A DNA stretch of 64,000 nucleotides from Haematobia irritans (taxonomy: Eukaryota; Arthropoda; Insecta; Diptera; Muscidae): NCBI RefSeq assembly GCF_050003625.1, contig NC_134401.1, forward strand, positions 70,164,537-70,228,536, read 5' to 3'. How positions within the stretch are numbered: the stretch's first letter is position 1; each line of letters begins with the position of its first letter. The notes under the pieces are model-generated. The model was given only the letters and a program-made list of their open reading frames with translations. It searched no databases and was not told the origin of the DNA. Below, in pieces: positions 36,431 to 47,414 of the stretch. Made by a program: the position numbers and the translations under genes.

Positions 36431-37467
36431 CTAAAAAACATGCAATGTTCGTTTACAACCACAATATTCGTTTACAACCTACCACCGTATATCAACATTT
36501 GGTGTGATGCATTCCCATTGCCCATCTTCCTAATAATATTCTCTGTGGTTGGCTCGCAAAACGTCATCCATTATTCTGGTTTTTCTTTGTGATTTTATTA
36601 AAGCTCAATAGTTTCCTGTGGTTGCCGATCAAGCTAAGTAATAATCACTGGTTGTTGCCATAGATAAGTACTGAACTTGTTTAGTCTAACTCAACTCTGA
36701 TTTTGTTGTTACCTGTGTGTTGATTATAAATACTCCCCACATAGGGTTTTTAAATATGCGTAGAAGTATACTTTGAATTTTTTGTATTATGCTGGAATGA
36801 GTCTGGAATGAGTATATATACTAATTTCATGTCTGAAATTAGTATATATACTGCTACGAATTTGATATTTCTAGATTTAAGAGTATTTAAATTACTTTCC
36901 GTTAATTTAAAATTTCAATTTGTAACGACAAAAGTATGTCATCAGTTGTTAGAATCATCTTTATTTTCTAGTACTTTCCTAAACATCTTTCTCAATCGCT
37001 CATTGTAAAGTAACCCCTCTTGCTTTGTTATCTTCATTGCTTATTGTTATTGTTATAGTAATATGAGCATAACCATCTGGAGATAAATTACGAAATACTT
37101 AATGGTTGTAGCCAAGACTATGAGCGACAGAAGCTACAAAGTGATTGTTCTAGATAATTGTACGCAAGACTATGAGCGGCAGACATGACCAAGTGATTGT
37201 AGAAAGATATGTGCGACGTCTATCAGATGCTAGTAGAAAATTTTATATGGTAAGAAGATGAAGATAACCAGTTGAATGTGTGCGAAATCTGTTAGATAAA
37301 TATGTGCGAATTTAGATAGTTCTAGATGGTTGTAGGCCAGACTATCCAAAATTTTCGAAATCGTTAAATCACGGTATATAGTTCGATTATGATGAAGATC
37401 TTGACGAATCAGTAGTGGCCAGCGCCTTGGAAACTCCATCTGTAGCTTCTAATGAGGTTGATTATAC
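36431..37467. other. no gene; possible leader of gypsy-3
   Basis: AT-rich with a loosely repeated motif (AAGACTATGAGCG... and GATAATTGTA/GATGGTTGTA) at 37110-37350. It could be LTR or leader of the downstream gag, but no duplicate LTR was found. Confidence 0.35.
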
Positions 37468-38145
37468 ATGGAAAAACTTGTGGACCATATACAAATTCCC
37501 GTTTCTTCTAGAAATAACTATAACGAAGTAATATCAGCACTACAACGGAAGTACGATGGAGAACACAAACAAGACATCTGCAGAATGGAATTAAGAGGAA
37601 GAGTCCAGAAATCAAATGAGACTCTACAAGATTTCGCCACAGACGTTGAGCGGTTGGTGCTTCTGGCATACCCTGGAGAAAATCATCCTCTTATAGATCG
37701 TATCAAGATTGAGACTTTTGTGAATGGCATTCGAGATCCTGAGAAAAAATGTGCAACATATGCCGTACAAAAAGCTACATTCAGAGAAACTGTAACATTT
37801 GCACTTGTACAAGAGGCTGCGAGAGTGCTGGCACAGCCACAAATGCAGAGTGTATGTAAGGTGAAGACCGATTGTGAAGAATCGAAATCCGTGATTGAGT
37901 TGGTAAAAGAGGCTCTGAGGCAGATAATGCAAGAAATGAAGCAGCAGGCAAATAAATCTAGAATAAAATGCTATAACTCTGATAAGACTGGACATCTTTC
38001 CCGGGAATGTAAAGCGCGGCGTAAACCTTCGGGATCAATCTCGCCCTCCCCATTAAACAATAATCATAAGAAGGCGACCACAAAGCCAAGCGACTCAAAT
38101 TTAAATCCTGCGGATAATAGAAAAGTTGGTAAAGTTGGTTATTGA
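37468..38145 (+). pseudogene. gypsy-3 gag, 225-codon open fragment
   Basis: Gag of a Ty3/gypsy element. The frame stays open 37468-38145: IQIPVSSRNNYNEVISALQR, YDGEHKQDICRMELRGRVQK, ETLQDFATDVERLVLLAYPG, DRIKIETFVNGIRDPEKKCA. The zinc knuckle reads CYNSDKTGHLSREC: the second Cys of the CCHC is Ser, which would weaken metal binding. The N-terminus is cut (the Met at 37468 is probably internal). After the knuckle the reading runs into a Ser/Pro/Asn-rich tail and a stop, and protease and RT do not follow. Confidence 0.8.
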
Positions 38146-38319
38146 TGAAGCCTTGACACAACGGCATTGCAATCTAAGAAGCACATACTACTCAACAGCT
38201 GAACCAAAGGAGACAGTTATAAATGTCAGGCAGTTACACATCGAATTTGGCATGGACTGGTCAGCAGCGTTAAGATCCCATTTTGAGCAAAATTATTTCG
38301 GCCAAGGAAGAAGATAAGA

Positions 38320-38490
38320 AACCCAGCAAGAAAGAAATCGCAGCCGAAAGTTCACTAATGAAATTATACTGGGCTCAATGGGATAGTCTAATTCTGGTCA
38401 ATGGACAACTCCAACGTAAATGGGATGCGAAGATGGCAAGAAAAGCTGAAACTTGATCATCGTACCAGCAATCATCATATTTTCGTATGA
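38320..38490 (+). pseudogene. gypsy-3 pol scrap (RNase H-integrase linker)
   Basis: Frames read SKKEIAAESSLMKLYWAQWD and SLILVNGQLQRKWDA, followed by LIIVPA in a shifted frame. This matches the linker before the gypsy integrase zinc finger (the 'yW.qWdsL.l.nG.L.r.w' region). It lies only ~200 bp after gag, so most of pol is deleted. No integrase core follows. Confidence 0.65.
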
Positions 38491-38992
38491 AAATATTCTG
38501 TTAAAAGGTGAGTACTACGTTCAGTTTTTTCACCAAAACACGAAATTAAAAGTGAAAAATATAAATGAAGACGATTACATTTTAATCAAGTGTTGTCAAA
38601 TTGTGAATGCAAAAGATCCAATGAATTGGTTGCAAAACATTCAATATTTCTAAATTACTTATATTTGTTTAGTTCGGATTGAGGTCATATGAATAAAAAC
38701 AGATGTTGTTATTTTTTTAGTTGTATTTTTGTTTAAAATTATCCAATGTTTCGAAACATCGAATAACATCGAATAACAAATAACAGAAAACATTTTACAC
38801 ATTAATAAACAAAAATATATATCAAAATCCAAAAATGTTGATAATTACTTTTAGAAGAAAAGAACAATTAACTTATTCGCAAACGAGTAAATTTACAACT
38901 AAAGGCTAATTTGATGTTCTATATTTTTGTACAATATTTCTATAAATATGTGCACAAAGGTCTGTATCAGTCTTAAAATTCATCCGTCTTTC
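38491..38992. other. no gene seen
   Basis: AT-rich unique-looking sequence with a short repeated ATCGAATAAC motif near 38760. Nothing supportable. Confidence 0.4.
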
Positions 38993-39164
38993 TGTAGGTA
39001 CATTTATACGAGGGCAGTTCGGAAACTTCTTAGCCTAGCACAAAAAGCGCGGTATAAACAGAAAAAAGTTAAGTGTTTTGTAGGTACATTTATACGAGGG
39101 CAGTTCGGAAACTTCTTAGCCTAGCACAAAAAGCGCGGTATAAACAGAAAAAAGTTAAGTGTTT
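38993..39164. repeat. 86-bp tandem duplication covering the mariner-2 left end
   Basis: The block starting TGTAGGTACATTTATACGAG at 38993 repeats at 39079 (period 86), so flanking sequence plus the first ~70 bp of the mariner terminal repeat occur twice. The inner copy (from 39095) is taken as the true element edge. Confidence 0.85.
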
Positions 39165-39269
39165 TGGAAACTTCCATCTCTGTTATGAACACGTGTTAAA
39201 TTTTGTTTCGATCTGGCAACTCCTTCATATAGAAACAGGTGTTCAAAAAAGACGCATCCGCAATTTTTT

Positions 39270-39383
39270 TACAATGGAAAAATTAGAAATGCTACAACAG
39301 AAATGCAACAACAACAGAAATTGTAGCCAAACTGCATGATATGGTATTAAAAGATCGACGAGTAAAAGTGCATGAAATTGCTA
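39270..39383 (+). pseudogene. mariner-2 transposase, N-terminal fragment
   Basis: A frame from 39273 gives MEKLEMLQQKCN; a shifted frame then gives ETVAKLHDMVLKDRRVKVHEIAK-like sequence (KLHDMVLKDRRVKVHEIA), part of the HTH DNA-binding region of mariner transposases. It is cut by the DD37E insertion at 39383 and continues at 43224. Confidence 0.75.
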
Positions 39384-39509
39384 AAGGGTGATACGGTCAA
39401 AATTTGGTCAAGGGAAAACGCGTGTAAATCGGTGAAATTGTTTATTTAAAAAATCAAATTAAATTTCTTTTTCAAGTTCAATTAGTATAAAACTCAACAA
39501 AAATATTCA

Positions 39510-39647
39510 GTTAGACTTTCGCTTTTCCAAATCCGAATTGCCGGGCCTCACGCTTGACACCTGCCATCAGATTTTGTACAGCCACCTTGTCCACCTTCTT
39601 CGCCGCAGAAAGCCAGTTTGCCTTGAACTGCTGCTCGTCCTTAGCAG
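39510..39647 (-). pseudogene. DD37E transposase, C-terminal end
   Basis: The minus strand from 39647 reads KDEQQFKANWLSAAKKVDKV, AVQNLMAGVKREARQFGFGK and then a stop near 39515. It is the tail of the transposase, separated from the catalytic part by the 39648-41424 insertion. Confidence 0.75.
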
Positions 39648-41424
39648 TTTTTTATACCCACCACCATAGAATGGTGACGGGGGTATAATAAGTTTGTCAT
39701 TCCGTTTGTAACACATCGAAATATCGATTTCCGACTATATAAAGTATATATATTCTTGATCAGGGAGAAATTTCAAGACGATATAGCCATGTCCGTCTGT
39801 CCGTCTGTCTGTCTGGTTGTCTGTCTGTCTGTTGTAATCACGCTACAGTTTTCAATAATAAATAAATCGTGCTGAAATTTCGCACAATCTCGTCTTTTGT
39901 CTGCAGGCAGGTCAAGTTCGAAGATGGGCTATATCGGTCCAAGTTTTGATATAGTCCCCACATAAACCGACCTCCCGATTTGTGGTCTTGGGCTTATAAA
40001 AACCTTAGTTTCTATCCAATTTGCCTGAAATTGGAAATCTAGAGATATTTTATGACCAAAGAGGTGTGCCAAAAATGGTGAGTATCGGTCCATGTTTTGG
40101 TATAGCCCCCATATATACCGATCTCCCGATTATATTTCTAGGGCTTCTAGAATCGACAGTTTCTATCCAATTCGCCTGAAATTGGAAATCTAGCACCATA
40201 AAGAGGTGTGCCAAAAATGGTGACTAGCGGTTGATATTTAGGTATAGCCCCCATATAGACCGATTTCCCGATTTTACTTCTTGGGCTTATAGAATCCGTA
40301 GTTTTTATCAAATTTGCCGGAAATTGGAAATCTAGAGGTATTTTAGAACAATAGAGAGGTGTGCCGAAAATGGTGAGTATCGGTCCATGTTTTGGTATAT
40401 CTGTAGTTTTTATCCAATTTGCCTGAAATTAGAAATCTAGAGGTATTTTAAAACCCTAAAGAGGTGTGCTGAAAATGATGAGTATCGGACCATGTTTTTA
40501 TATAGCCCCCATATAGACCGATCTCCAGATTTTATTGTTGGGCTTATAGAAACCGTAGTTTTTATCCAACTTGCCTCAAATTGGAAATCTAGAGGTATTT
40601 TAGGACCATAAAAAGGTATGCCGAAAATGGTGAGTATAGGTCCATGTTTTGATATAGCCATCAGGTAGACCGATCTCCAGATATTACTTGTTGGGCTTCT
40701 AGAAACCGTAATTGTTGTCCACTTTGTCTGAAATTGAAAATCTGTTTTTTAGAAATACAAATAAGTGTGCAAGAAATGATTTTATTTTTTAGGCTTCTAG
40801 AGTCCGTAGTTTTTATCCAATTTGCCTGAAATGAGAAATCTACAGGTATTTTGGGACCTTAAATATGAGAGCCGAAAATGGCGTGTATTGATCCATGTTT
40901 TGGTTTATCTCCCAAATAGACCGATCTCCCGATTTTACTTCTTGGACTTTAAGAAACCATAGTTTTTATCAAATTTGCATGAAATTTTAAAACCAGAAGT
41001 ATTTTAGGAACATAAAGGGTGTGCCGAAAATGGTGAATATCGGACCATGTGCACTGATAATGAAAATTGCTTGAAACTGAATTATAGTTTCCAGATTTTA
41101 CTTCTGGTAATCATTTAAATAATGGGGGTAAAATCGACAGATGTTAGATTTTAAATCAAGGCGTTATTTCATTTTCATTTCATTGTCTTGCACATGATGT
41201 TTATGATTCCTCTAAAACTCAAACAAATATGGTTCTTATAAATCCAGAATCTGATCTAGTCTTCATAGGTAAAATCTTTGATTTATCTTCGGGAAGTGTA
41301 CTGGTTGAACTGATCTGCTTGTCACCAAATCCCCCAGAAATTTTCACAGGAAACTATAATATTTGATTCATGGTGGTGGGTATTTAAGATTCGGCCCGGC
41401 CGAACTTACTGCTTTATATACTTG
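39648..41424. mobile_element. fly dispersed repeat with ATACCCACCACCAT termini and internal minisatellite
   Basis: It begins TTTTTATACCCACCACCATA and near its right end carries the inverted ATGGTGGTGGGTAT (41370-41383), followed by GGCCCGGCCGAACTTACTGC and TATATACTTG. A (GTCTGTCC)-like tract is at 39795-39830. From about 39925 to 41055 there are seven to eight diverged tandem units of ~150 bp, each containing a version of TCCAATTTGCCTGAAATTGG and ATGGTGAGTATCGGTCCATG. Non-coding. This repeat style is common in flies, but I do not name the family. Inserted in the DD37E transposase. Confidence 0.75.
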
Positions 41425-42428
41425 TTTGGTGTTCTTTAGGTTCCGCTTGACAATAGCCCAGTATTTCTCAAATGGGCGGAGCTCTGGCGTGTTGGGAGGG
41501 TTCTTGTCCTTGGGGACCACCTGCTCGTTGTTGGCGGCGTACCACTCCATGGCCTTTTTATCGTAATGGCAAGATGCCAAATCCGGCCAAAACAGTACGG
41601 AACAACCGTGTTTCTTCAGGAAAGGCATCAGACGTTTATTCAAACACTCTTTCACGTAAATTTGATTTATCTTCGGGAAGTGTACTGGTTGAACTGATCT
41701 GCTTGTCACCAAATCCCCCAGAAATTTTCACAGGAAACTATAATATTTGATTCATGGTGGTGGGTATTTAAGATTCGGCCCGGCCGAACTTACTGCTTTA
41801 TATACTTGTTTGGTGTTCTTTAGGTTCCGCTTGACAATAGCCCAGTATTTCTCAAATGGGCGGAGCTCTGGCGTGTTGGGAGGGTTCTTGTCCTTGGGGA
41901 CCACCTGCACGTTGTTGGCGGCGTACCACTCCATGGCCTTTTTATCGTAATGGCAAGATGCCAAATCCGGCCAAAACAGTACGGAACAACCGTGTTTCTT
42001 CAGGAAAGGCATCAGACGTTTATTCAAACACTCTTTCACGTAAATTTGATTTATCTTCGGGAAGTGTACTGGTTGAACTGATCTGCTTGTCACCAAATCC
42101 CCCAGAAATTTTCACAGGAAACTATAATATTTGATTCATGGTGGTGGGTATTTAAGATTCGGCCCGGCCGAACTTACTGCTTTATATACTTGTTTGGTGT
42201 TCTTTAGGTTCCGCTTGACAATAGCCCAGTATTTCTCAAATGGGCGGAGCTCTGGCGTGTTGGGAGGGTTCTTGTCCTTGGGGACCACCTGCACGTTGTT
42301 GGCGGCGTACCACTCCATGGCCTTTTTATCGTAATGGCAAGATGCCAAATCCGGCCAAAACAGTACGGAACAACCGTGTTTCTTCAGGAAAGGCATCAGA
42401 CGTTTATTCAAACACTCTTTCACGTAAA
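41277..42428 (-). repeat. 3 x 384-bp tandem block fusing repeat end and transposase catalytic region
   Basis: Three units start at 41277, 41661 and 42045. Each holds the right end of the 39648-41424 repeat followed by the transposase segment (minus strand) YVKECLNKRLMPFLKKHG, LFWPDLASCHY (second Asp), NPPNTPELRPFEKYWA (Glu). Counting between them gives 37 residues, hence DD37E. Only one or two substitutions separate the units (Glu/Val in AANNEQVV). Junctions show TTTG microhomology. Repeated ORFs on both strands here are all products of this duplication. Confidence 0.92.
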
Positions 42429-43068
42429 TTTGGTTGACATTCCCGGAAGCTATGAAAATGCTGCTTTTCAAGCCACAGGTACAGATGGCTTGCCAAACCA
42501 GATATTTCTTTGCGAATTTTGACAGTTTTATGTGCTTGAAAATATCTACTACCTTTCCCCTTCCTTTTGCCGTATAAAACTCCTGTCCCGGAAGCTGCTT
42601 CTAGTCGGCTTTGACGTAGGTTTCGTCGTCCATTACCACGCAGTCAAACTTCGTCAACATCGTCGTGTACAGCCTCCGGGATCGCGCTTTGGCCGTCGTA
42701 TTTTGTTTATCATCGCGATTTGGAGTCACTACCTTCTTGTAAGTCGACAGACCGGCTCGTTTTTTGGCTCGATGCACGTTTGTAGACGATACAGCCAGGT
42801 TATTTGCGGCATCTCGGAGAGAGAGGTTAGGGTTTCGCTTGAAACTACCGGCAACTCTCTTTGTCGTCTCAGCGGCTTCCGGTTTTCGATTTCCCCCCGA
42901 TCCAGACTTCCTGGCTGTCAACAAACGTTCCCCAAACACTTTAATTACATTTGTAACGGTTGATTTGGCAACTTTTAGCGATTTTGCCAGCTTTGCGTGC
43001 GAGTAGCTTGGATTTTCGCGATGCGTGAGTAAAATGTTGATACGCTGCTCTTCTTGCTTGGACGGCAT
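42429..43068 (-). pseudogene. DD37E transposase, N-terminal and first catalytic part
   Basis: Start at 43068: MPSKQEEQRINILLTHREN. HTH region: SHAKLAKSLKVAKSTVTNVI and LSLRDAANNLAVSSTNVHRA. First catalytic Asp in CVVMDDETYVKAD near 42620. A TAG stop follows, after which the frame continues QLPGQEFYTAKGRGKVVDIF, KYLVWQAICTCG, IFIASGNVNQIYVKE into the triplicated block. So one premature stop plus the insertion and triplication disable the gene; the HTH and the three catalytic residues are otherwise present. Confidence 0.87.
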
Positions 43069-43223
43069 TTTGACAACTGAAGAGTGAATTCCAAAATCAA
43101 AATAGGAGCAACATTCTACACACACACATCTTCAAAATAAGGGGTGTTCAGGTTTTTTAAATGCAAAATTGAAAGAAATACGTCAAGTTTATATTGACCA
43201 AATTTTGACCGTATCACCCTTTA

Positions 43224-43637
43224 ATATCATGGGCATCTCAAATGATCGAGTCCATTTAATTTTGCATAAATAACTACAGATGAAAAAGCTTTCTGCAAGA
43301 TGGGTACCGCATTTGTTAACAAAAACGCATAAGAATAAACATTTCTCAAGCTTGTTTGGATCGTTTTAAGCGAAATAAAATGGATTTTAAGCGTCGTTTC
43401 ATAACTGTTGATGAGTCATGGATCCACCACTATACTCCAGAGACAAAAGAGCAATCCAAACAATGGACTGAAGCTGGAGGAAGTGCCCCAAAGAAGGCAA
43501 AACCAATTCGATCGGCTGGTAAGGTTATGGCAACGGTTTTTTGGGACTTCAAAGGTATTTTATTGATTGACTATCTGCAAAAGGTTAAAACAATAAATTC
43601 AGAGTACTATTGCAACGTTTTGGATTAATTAAATGTA
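43224..43637 (+). pseudogene. mariner-2 transposase, middle fragment
   Basis: Continues from 39383: IMGISNDRVHLILHK, then a stop, LQMKKLSARWVPHLLT. After a frameshift comes DRFKRNKMDFKRRFITVDES (first catalytic Asp), WIHHYTPETKEQSKQW, IRSAGKVMATVFWDFKG, LLIDYLQKVKTINSEYY, NVLD, then a stop at 43628. MITE-A interrupts at 43637; the reading resumes at 57795. Confidence 0.85.
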
Positions 43638-43976
43638 CACCCAGAAAAAAGTGACCCCTTCTTTAAGTTAAAATGAACTCATTGTAAAGAAAGTTGAACT
43701 TCGTATAGCGCCAAAGACATTTTTATTGGTTTGAACGATGTGACTTTCGTAGAAATTAGGTAGATTGCATTCTATATATTAGTTAACATTTTCCTATATT
43801 TATGTACCACTATACTACAGAATGAAAAAAATTAACTGAATTGAATTCATATATGGAATGATTTTATTGAACTTTTTTCATTCATTTGGACAAATCTTGC
43901 ATATTTGTGGTAAACCTTTTACTTCAAATTTAGAACTGCTTACCTTCGTTTTGAAATACAATTTCATGTATTTATA

Positions 43977-44910
43977 AAGGGTGATTCTTTTGAGGTTAGG
44001 ATTTTCATGCATTAGTATTTGACAGATCACGTGGGATTTCAGACATGGTGTCAAAGAGAAAGATGCTCAGTATGCTTTGACATTTCATCATGAATAGACT
44101 TACTAACGAGCCACAACGTCGAATTTTCAGTGAATGGGCCCTAGAAAAGTTGGCAGAAAATCCGCTTTTTTATCGACAAATTTTGTTCAGCGATGAGGCT
44201 CATTTCTGGTTGAATGGCTACGTAAATAAGCAAAATTGCCGCATTTGGAGTGAAGAGCAACCAGAAGCCGTTCAAGAACTGCCCATGCATCCCGAAAAAT
44301 GCACTGTTTGGTGTGGTTTGTACGCTGGTGGAATCATTGGACCGTATTTTTTCAAAGATGCTGTTGGACGCAACGTTACGGTGAATGGCGATCGCTATCG
44401 TTCGATGCTAACAAACTTTTTGTTGCCAAAAATGGAAGAACTGAACTTGGTTGACATGTGGTTTCAACAAGATGGCGCTACATGCCACACAGCTCGCGAT
44501 TCTATGGCCATTTTGAGGGAAAACTTCGGAGAAAAATTCATCTCAAGAAATGGGCCGGTAAGTTGGCCACCAAGATCATGCGATTTGACGCCTTTAGACT
44601 ATTTTTTGTGGGGCTACGTCAAGTCTAAAGTCTACAGAAATAAGCCAGCAACTATTCCAGCTTTGGAAGACAACATTTCCGAAGAAATTCGGGCTATTCC
44701 GGCCGAAATGCTCGAAAAAGTTGCCCAAAATTGGACTTTCCGAATGGACCACCTAAGACGCAGCCGCGGTCAACATTTAAATGAAATTATCTTCAAAAAG
44801 TAAATGTCATGGACCAATCTAACGTTTCAAATAAAGAACCGATGAGATTTTGCAAATTTTATGCGTTTTTTTTTTTTTTAAAGTTATCAAGCTCTTAACA
44901 AATCACCCTT
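43977..44910 (+). mobile_element. DD41D (rosa-like) transposon derivative, copy A
   Basis: 934 bp, inverted ends AAGGGTGATT, flanked by TATA on both sides (43973-43976 and 44911-44914; TA in the usual sense). It contains one ORF. Almost identical to copy B at 48449-49383 (a handful of differences). Confidence 0.88.
44090..44803 (+). CDS. DD41D transposase lacking its DNA-binding domain, copy A
   Basis: A 237-residue intact ORF. It opens MNRLTNE and passes straight into PQRRIFSEWALEKLAENP, the catalytic half of a rosa-type transposase. First Asp in FSDEAHFWLNG, second in WFQQDGATCHTA, third in LTPLDYFLWG; 41 residues separate the last two, so DD41D. Family members are ~330-350 residues with paired HTHs at the N-terminus. 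That part is missing, and the join keeps the frame. The C-terminus (RMDHLRRSRGQHLNEIIFKK) is intact. A catalytic domain without target recognition could act as an inhibitor or be inert. Whether it is transcribed is unknown. Confidence 0.85.
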   Translation: MNRLTNEPQRRIFSEWALEKLAENPLFYRQILFSDEAHFWLNGYVNKQNCRIWSEEQPEAVQELPMHPEKCTVWCGLYAGGIIGPYFFKDAVGRNVTVNGDRYRSMLTNFLLPKMEELNLVDMWFQQDGATCHTARDSMAILRENFGEKFISRNGPVSWPPRSCDLTPLDYFLWGYVKSKVYRNKPATIPALEDNISEEIRAIPAEMLEKVAQNWTFRMDHLRRSRGQHLNEIIFKK

Positions 44911-47251
44911 TATAAGCAATTTTTTCTTCAATAAAAGATATGTTTTATTAATATATTAAATATATTTATTTAGAATCAACAGCATCGACTGGCCTTGAAA
45001 TATTAAAACACATTTTTTTTCTTCTTCTACACCCTCACAAAAAATCGCTTCTGTAACATATACTCCCAAACATATTTTGCTTCAAGCATATACATTTTTG
45101 GGTATTGCCCAAACATTTATATGTTTGATCTCTTCCAATATATAATATGTTTGAAAGCATATTGGTCTAAACAATATATGTTTGGGTAGTCTAAGTTCCA
45201 AACATTTTGTATTTTTGCATCCAAATTCAATAATGCTGTCTTCCAAAAAACAATATGTTATTATGTGCACCCAGAGAAATGATTGGTTGCAATTCGATAA
45301 TTACAATGAGGAAATGATGTCAGTAACTTATTTTTTGTTACAAGAACAATGTTTTGATTATTTTCCCCATTCAACACGATCATAAAAAAGTTCACAGGAT
45401 CAAAACGAAATTCCCATAACCATTCAATTGGTTACAATAACCAATGTCGATAAATTTGGTTTTATGCTGCATAAAATTGTTGAGCTAACCACCAGCATAG
45501 TGAGACCCACTTCATGGGAATCAACAAATGGTTGGTACAACCAAAAGTTGAGTATACTAATAGAATCTTAGTACAATTATAGGACGGGTGTAAGGTAGTT
45601 GTGGCAACAAATAAATATTTATATCAACATCGACTTGGTAAATGGTATGACGCTACAAAATTTGCAAAACGGGGAACAGCATTTGCTTGATAATAGTCCG
45701 CAATACATTGAATAAAGTTTATCCCATAGAAAAGAAGTTGCCTTCAGGTAAGTATCGCACCGATTTATAAAAAAGGAATATTACAAAAGTTTCCATAAAA
45801 ATTGCAGGCTTCATACACCAACAAACACAAATACTTTTTACGGCAAGCTAGCATTTTTTTGAATTAAGAATACAGGAAGAGTCTAAGTCGATCTGTATTT
45901 ATATCTGGAGGCTTAAGGAAGAAATTTCTGGCAAGTATATATTAAATTAGGTTCTGTAGTTTGACCATATAATTGCAACCTAATAACCATCTGTCATTGG
46001 TATACAAACATTACCTATAAAAAATTGTAAATTGTAACGTAAATTGATCTCACATATACACGGATGAAAAAGACTGTTTTGCATATGTTTGGCTATAAAC
46101 ATTATATGTTTGGAACACAAATTTTTAAACACAATATTTTTGAGTGCAAGCATATAATGTTCATAAACTAGCATAACATGTTTGGGACATATATGTTAAT
46201 ATATTAGAACATATTATGTTTGGGACATAAAATGTTTGTAAATATAATATGCTTGGATGCAAACATATCCCAATAAACACAAACGTTTGAAAAATGCTAA
46301 ATTTCAACAATCTTTCAAACATTTTTTCAAAGGATTAGGGTAATATTCAAGTTGAGAAATTGTTGAGAAAATCGCGTTCTCAACAAAAAACAGACATTAC
46401 CCTCAACAGTGAAATTCAACACATTAGCAATAATATCTCAAGTGTTATCCTCAAATTGAAATGCATCGCTACTCAATAATTTGTCAAACAATTTTCGATG
46501 CGAGTCAAATTCAAAATTAACATCGTTGCAAATACTTTTCAACCTAAATTTGTATGAATGATATCCCCACTTCAAATTGAAAGTCAAAGCCAAAATTCTA
46601 TGAATTTTGTATAATTTATTAATTTTCATCAAAATAAAATATATAATAATACACTACACTACATAATACACTACATTACCAATTGATAAATAATAATCTT
46701 ATTAAACATATCAACAAATAAGAACAAAACAAAAAAAAAACAAACAACAAAACTTTAAATATCTTAAACATTATTAGTAAACACTTTTGCATTGAAAATT
46801 CGATTTCCTTCTTTTGGTGTCATAAAACAGTTAACATTTATTAACATGCGGGCAATTTGAAATCAGGAACGTACTGGACCGCGTGTTAGAATTGATTTCC
46901 AGCAGAAGGAATTCACAAAATATCCATTTTAAACTGATAATAGCATATGAATTAAACTGACGATGTGATGCACATGTTCATCCAGAAGTTGTTGATTTCA
47001 ACAATTTGATGTTTTTAACAATTTTAATAGGTTGCACTTGTAATGTTTCTGGAAACTTTTTCTTGTCTGGAAACTTTTTCTTGTCGATAAGCCACTCATT
47101 TTTCATTGGTCAGCTTCTTAATGTTTGCAAGAATGTAGCATCCAAAGATTTTAGTTTTCTGCAAAGAGATTTAAATTTAGTGACTTCTCTAAAGTGTTGA
47201 TTTAATTTTTCATATTGACGTACCAATTATTATAAACTATTTGAAGCAGTT

Positions 47252-47414
47252 TGTTAGTCTCGTTTATTGTTTAAAGATAATAATTGTAATGCTTTATAAA
47301 AAATGTATCAATGAAAATATTTTTCTGACATAAAGGTTATACATTTAAAGGTTCCTATGTTTCATTTTCGTTTTTGTTTGGGGGTAGAAAATGTTACAGT
47401 ACAATTCTCTAACA
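47252..47414 (-). repeat. BEL-2 3' LTR
   Basis: 163 bp, TG...CA ends, identical by eye to 53528-53690. The pol ORF runs 53 bp into it (stop at 47362). Confidence 0.95.

Larger units (their letters stand above)
39384..43221 (-). mobile_element. DD37E Tc1/mariner-superfamily transposon
   Basis: Perfect 28-bp inverted ends beginning AAGGGTGATACGGTCAAAAT, flanked by TA (39382-39383 and 43222-43223). The transposase is on the minus strand. The element is swollen to 3.8 kb by a ~1.78-kb insertion (39648-41424) and by a triplicated 384-bp block (41277-42428). Confidence 0.9.

Noticed and set aside
41363..42437. Repeated plus-strand ORFs (67 and 92 codons) looking like a small gene family
   Set aside because: They are antisense shadows of the triplicated DD37E transposase block.
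45036..46267. Two independent solo fragments of element X
   Set aside because: The breakpoints match the halves at 55296 and 54181 exactly, so they are split copies and not independent insertions.
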